The position numbers were made by a program, and so were the translations under genes. The notes below the pieces were generated by a model. It was not told the DNA's origin, ran no database searches, and saw only the letters and a list, made by a program, of their open reading frames with translations. From Arachis hypogaea (lineage: Eukaryota; Streptophyta; Magnoliopsida; Fabales; Fabaceae), in the NCBI RefSeq assembly GCF_003086295.3, contig NC_092045.1:21736890-21800889 (forward strand): DNA of 64,000 bases, written 5' to 3'. Shown piece after piece: positions 61,014 to 64,000 of the stretch; the first letter of the stretch is position 1, and each line of letters begins with the position of its first letter.

Positions 61014-61032
61014 TTTCCCGGCAACGGCGCCA
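61014..61032 (-). other. Primer-binding site, tRNA-Asp type
   Basis: On minus TGGCGCCGTTGCCGGGAAA, three bases after the 5' LTR end. It is complementary to the 3' end of plant tRNA-Asp (CCCCGGCAACGGCGCCA), with one mismatch at the inner end. It confirms the orientation and the LTR border. Confidence 0.9.
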
Positions 61033-61035
61033 TTT

Positions 61036-62503
61036 TGACGTTGGGATTTTTGCTAGTAAAGAATTTCATAAAAACAGTCGCGTTGTAGATATAGTCTCTA
61101 AACCGACAGAAATCCCTTCGTACAAACGTTTTGGTTGTCACAAGTAACAAACCCCTAAATAAATTGATAACCGAAGTATTTAAACCTCGGGTCGTCTTCT
61201 CAAGAAATTGCAGGGAGGTATGTTCTTATTATTGGCTATAAAAAAGGTAAAATTGGGGTTTTGGAAGTAAGGGGGCAGTATGTTGCACAAAAAAAATAAT
61301 AAGAAAAATAAATAAGTAATTATAAAATAAACTCTTGACAAGGTATGGGAATTGGAAGTCCTTTCCTGGTTATCCTTATCGATTGTAATGAGAATTGGAT
61401 TTTTCTCCCACTTTGTTAACCTCTAACTATGAAGGTAAGTTAAGTGGATGAATTAATTCTAATTCTCAACTAACAATGAGTTTGATAACTCAAGAGTCAC
61501 CAATTATTTAACCAAGGCCAAAAGGGGAAAAACTAAATCTACTAGAATAACAATATCTTTAGATTGGGAATAATAAAAAAAAGCAAACACAATTCTGAAA
61601 TACCTCAATTATATTAAATAAAATATTCAAATCATAACATGGAAAAGTTCATAAATTAAATTGGGATAAATAAAAATAAAAAGGAATATTGAACCTGAAT
61701 CGAGAGTCACTCTTAAAAACCAAGAGAAGTCCTAAATCCTAGTTTCTAAAAATCCTAATTTCTAATCCTAATCCTAATCCTAAGAGAGAGGAGAGAACCT
61801 CCTTCTCTGAAAACCACATCTAAAATAATAAAAAGAGAATTATGAATCGCCTCCTAATGAATGGATGCATTCCCCAACTTTATAGCCTCTAATATGTGTT
61901 TTCTGGGCCAAAAACTGGGTCAGAAACAGCCCAGAAGTCACTTCCAGCACTTTCTGGTCCATACAGGTCGCGGAAAAGTGACGCGGCCGCATGGCTCACG
62001 CGGCAGCGCGGGTTGCGTTCCTGCCAGGTCACGCGTCCGCGTGACTCACGCGTTTGCGTCGTCTGGTGTCGGGGCAGCTATGACAAATTATATATCAAAT
62101 CGAAGCCCCGAACGTTAGCTTTCCAACGCAACTAGAACCGCATCGTTTGGATCTCTGTAGCTAAAGTTATAGCCGTTTGAGTGGGAAGAGGTCAGGCTGG
62201 ACAGCTTAGCAATTTCTCCAACTTCTTGTATTCCTTCCACTTTTGCATGCTTCCTTTCCATCCTCCAAGCCATTCCTGCCTTATAATATCTGAAGACACT
62301 TAACAAACATATCAAGGCATCTAATGGTAATAAGAGAGGATTAATAATAAGCAAATATAAGTCCAAAGAAACATGTTTTCAATCAAAGCACATAATTAGG
62401 AAGGCAAATGTAAAACCATGCAAATAGTATGAATAAGTGGGTAAAGAGTTGATAAAAACCACTCAATTGAGCACAAGATAAACCATAAAATAGTGGTTTA
62501 TCA
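61036..62503 (-). repeat. 5' LTR of the non-autonomous element
   Basis: 1,468 bp, the same length as the 3' LTR and about 97 percent alike by eye. Many differences lie in the CpG block (62,000-62,080) and look like C-to-T or G-to-A changes, as expected from methylated CpG decay. The promoter and poly(A) signals of the element should be here, but I cannot place them. Confidence 0.95.
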
Positions 62504-62508
62504 TTCAC
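62504..62508. other. Right target-site duplication TTCAC
   Basis: TTCAC immediately after the LTR end at 62,503, identical to 55,064-55,068. Confidence 0.95.
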
Positions 62509-62559
62509 CAAAAATCTGTTTTTACCAAAAGTCTCAAAACCTCAATTTTACCAAAATTC

Positions 62560-63260
62560 CCAATTTAAAACCAAACTAATCACAACCCAAACAAAGCTAA
62601 AACATCATAGAAGTCCATACGATTCTGCTCCCAACTCAACCATCCATATTATCCCAATTACATCATTCAACACCATCAAAATCCTTAATCATCAACATCC
62701 AAAATCATCATAAACACTCATAATCATCATCAACCAACAACAACATCAACAACCACTTCAAATCCTCATCCATTTCAATAATCATCACTTAAAAATATCA
62801 ACATTAACCAAATCTATCTAAATTTTTATTCCTCACATTATCCTCATAAAACTCACATCCTCTAACAATAGTCATCAAAATCAACATTCATACTCCTCAT
62901 CAATTAACCTCTATATTAGCAATCATAATCAACATTCATATTACCACAATCAACATACACACTCATCAACCTCAACCAACATCATCAATATCATCCATCC
63001 CTCATCAACAACAAATAAATCACAACATTCTTCATCCACCTCCATACAACTTATCATCAATTTTACATACAATTAAACATACACTCAAATATTCAACCCT
63101 ATCTTAAGGTCAATTATCCTCCATGCACGAAACCACCAAAAAGCCAAGACAATTCCAAAAAGCACCAAAGCTCAAACTAACAACACACATATCACCAAAA
63201 TCAAAACCTAGAAACCACAACATACAAAACTAAAAGGGTTTATGAGGAACTTTACCTTGT
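62560..63260. other. A/C-rich zone of the Tekay-like LTR
   Basis: The plus strand is almost free of G for about 700 bp, with recurring CATCAACAAC, AATCATCAT and CATCCTC words. Because the LTR is on minus, its transcript would be G/U-rich here, like 7950-8350 in the plus-strand LTR. No coding capacity. Confidence 0.75.
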
Positions 63261-64000
63261 CAAAAGAGGATTGGGACAATTTCCAACAATTACCCGCTTC
63301 TAGAGATCACCTAAACAAGTAAAGTCACAAAATCTACTAAAAAATCATAACCAAAAAATGCAGAGATCTAGGGCTGGAAAATGGAGCTTGAGCTTCAATT
63401 TCTTACCATATTTTCTTCAATAGAAATGAATATCTCAACGATAGCTTCGCGTGGCCACAAACGGCTCGTCAATCAGAGTTCCGTAGCTCAAGTTATGGCT
63501 TCCGGAAGGTGAGGATGAATAGTGACATTCCCCTCTTCTCCTCTCTTCTCAATTCTGCGCCGCGGCCCTCTCTCTCAAGTTAGGTCATAATGAGCTAAAT
63601 GCTCATTAATTGGCCTTATATATGTTGGGCCTTGGGCCCAGTTTAGGCTCAATCCAACCCGCTAGCGTTTTTAGTCCGTTTGGCCCACTTTGGGCCAAAA
63701 CCTTTAAGATTAGTGTCCGGTTTTCAATTCTAAATTATTTTTGTCCTTTCAAATAAATAAATCAATTTTCAAAATCTTATTTTCCAAAATACGCGATACT
63801 GGACATACTAGAGCCGGTACTGCCAGCTTAAGCATTAGTACGTGTTTTTATAAAATTTTTTTGAAAAAGATACATTTTCCAACTTAGAAAAATTTATTGA
63901 AATCAAATTTCATCTTTATATTTTCAAATTAAAACCTCTAAATTTTGAATCTACTCCGGGCACTTAAAATTATTATTTTATCAAAACGGTTATGCCGGTT

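Larger units (their letters stand above)
55069..62503 (-). mobile_element. Complete non-autonomous LTR retrotransposon, 7,435 bp
   Basis: Two 1,468-bp LTRs in direct orientation (55,069-56,536 and 61,036-62,503), 5-bp perfect target duplications TTCAC, a primer-binding site, a polypurine tract and an internal region of about 4.5 kb. On minus the order is 5' LTR, primer site, 512-codon gene, CpG-rich region, non-coding region, polypurine tract, 3' LTR. No protease, RT, RNase H or integrase is present and the internal region is too short for them, so it must be mobilised by an autonomous partner. LTR type and primer site fit the Athila-like side of Ty3/gypsy; peanut non-autonomous families of this kind exist, but I cannot assign a name. 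The LTRs differ at roughly 3 percent by eye. Confidence 0.95.
52827..64000 (-). mobile_element. Tekay-like LTR, interrupted by the 55-62 kb element, runs off the window
   Basis: It starts on plus with TGTAACACCCTAATTACCCT (the complement of an LTR terminus) next to the gag leader, so it is the 5' LTR of the minus-strand element whose gag is at 51.8-52.7 kb. Two pieces, 52,827-55,068 and 62,509-64,000, are separated by the insertion with its TTCAC duplication. Shared landmarks with 7217-10,315 include TTGGGCC(T)AAAACCTTTAA and a strong A/C strand bias. The LTR start lies beyond 64,000. The bases around 63,730-64,000 do not match the LTR start at 49,458, so the two LTRs may be from different subfamilies or the element is a chimera. 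Confidence 0.7.

Noticed and set aside
61014..61032. tRNA-Asp gene fragment
   Set aside because: Only the 3' complement is present, at the primer-site position next to the LTR; there is no tRNA body.

Overview
This 64-kb window looks like repeat-dominated plant nuclear DNA, most probably from a legume and probably peanut (Arachis). The evidence is AT-rich intergenic sequence, plant LTR, hAT, CACTA, Helitron and RTE elements nested in one another, and a solo LTR starting TGATGAGCGGATA that I recall as very abundant in Arachis. The genus is inferred from memory, not tested. I find no intact host gene, tRNA, rRNA or CRISPR array. The only long clean reading frame belongs to a retrotransposon.

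Layout. 1-10,315: a decayed plus-strand Ty3/gypsy element of the Tekay/Del type (gag zinc knuckle, RT, RNase H, integrase, polypurine tract, 3' LTR). It is interrupted by an (AG)n tract, a solo LTR (918-2431), and a hAT-like element (about 2672-5421) that itself holds another solo LTR (3281-4706, perfect TAAAG duplication). 10,316-16,497: an AT-rich tandem satellite (about 215-bp units alternating in two types) split by a 5'-truncated RTE LINE (13,516-15,216). 16,500-21,640: minus-strand retroelement remnants split by a 1.8-kb hAT element with an 8-bp target duplication and gene-like exons inside.

21,658-41,458: the most gene-like region. It holds three broken copies of an oxidosqualene cyclase gene closest to cycloartenol synthase. 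One is short and on plus (21.7-23.2 kb), one is long and on minus (34.7 down to 28.1 kb, 15 recognisable exons), and one is on plus (38.0-41.5 kb). The last two stand head to head as a large inverted repeat. Between them lie a TTG-rich tandem array, a 1.5-kb Helitron inside that array, and a hAT end. Between the first two lies a 3,584-bp CACTA element with perfect ATT duplications carrying spliced exons of a receptor-like (pseudo)kinase.

41,459-49,458: Tekay LTR pieces, a CACTA end, a fold-back (inverted-repeat) element, tandem duplications and a truncated LTR. 49,459-64,000: a minus-strand Tekay-like element (decayed gag, very decayed pol, long LTR running off the window). A younger complete non-autonomous LTR retrotransposon (55,069-62,503, TTCAC duplications, 1,468-bp LTRs, tRNA-Asp-type primer site) has inserted into that LTR and encodes an intact 512-residue protein of unknown fold but no polymerase. 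There is no cooperating operon or pathway here. The relations are of nesting, gene capture, duplication and decay.
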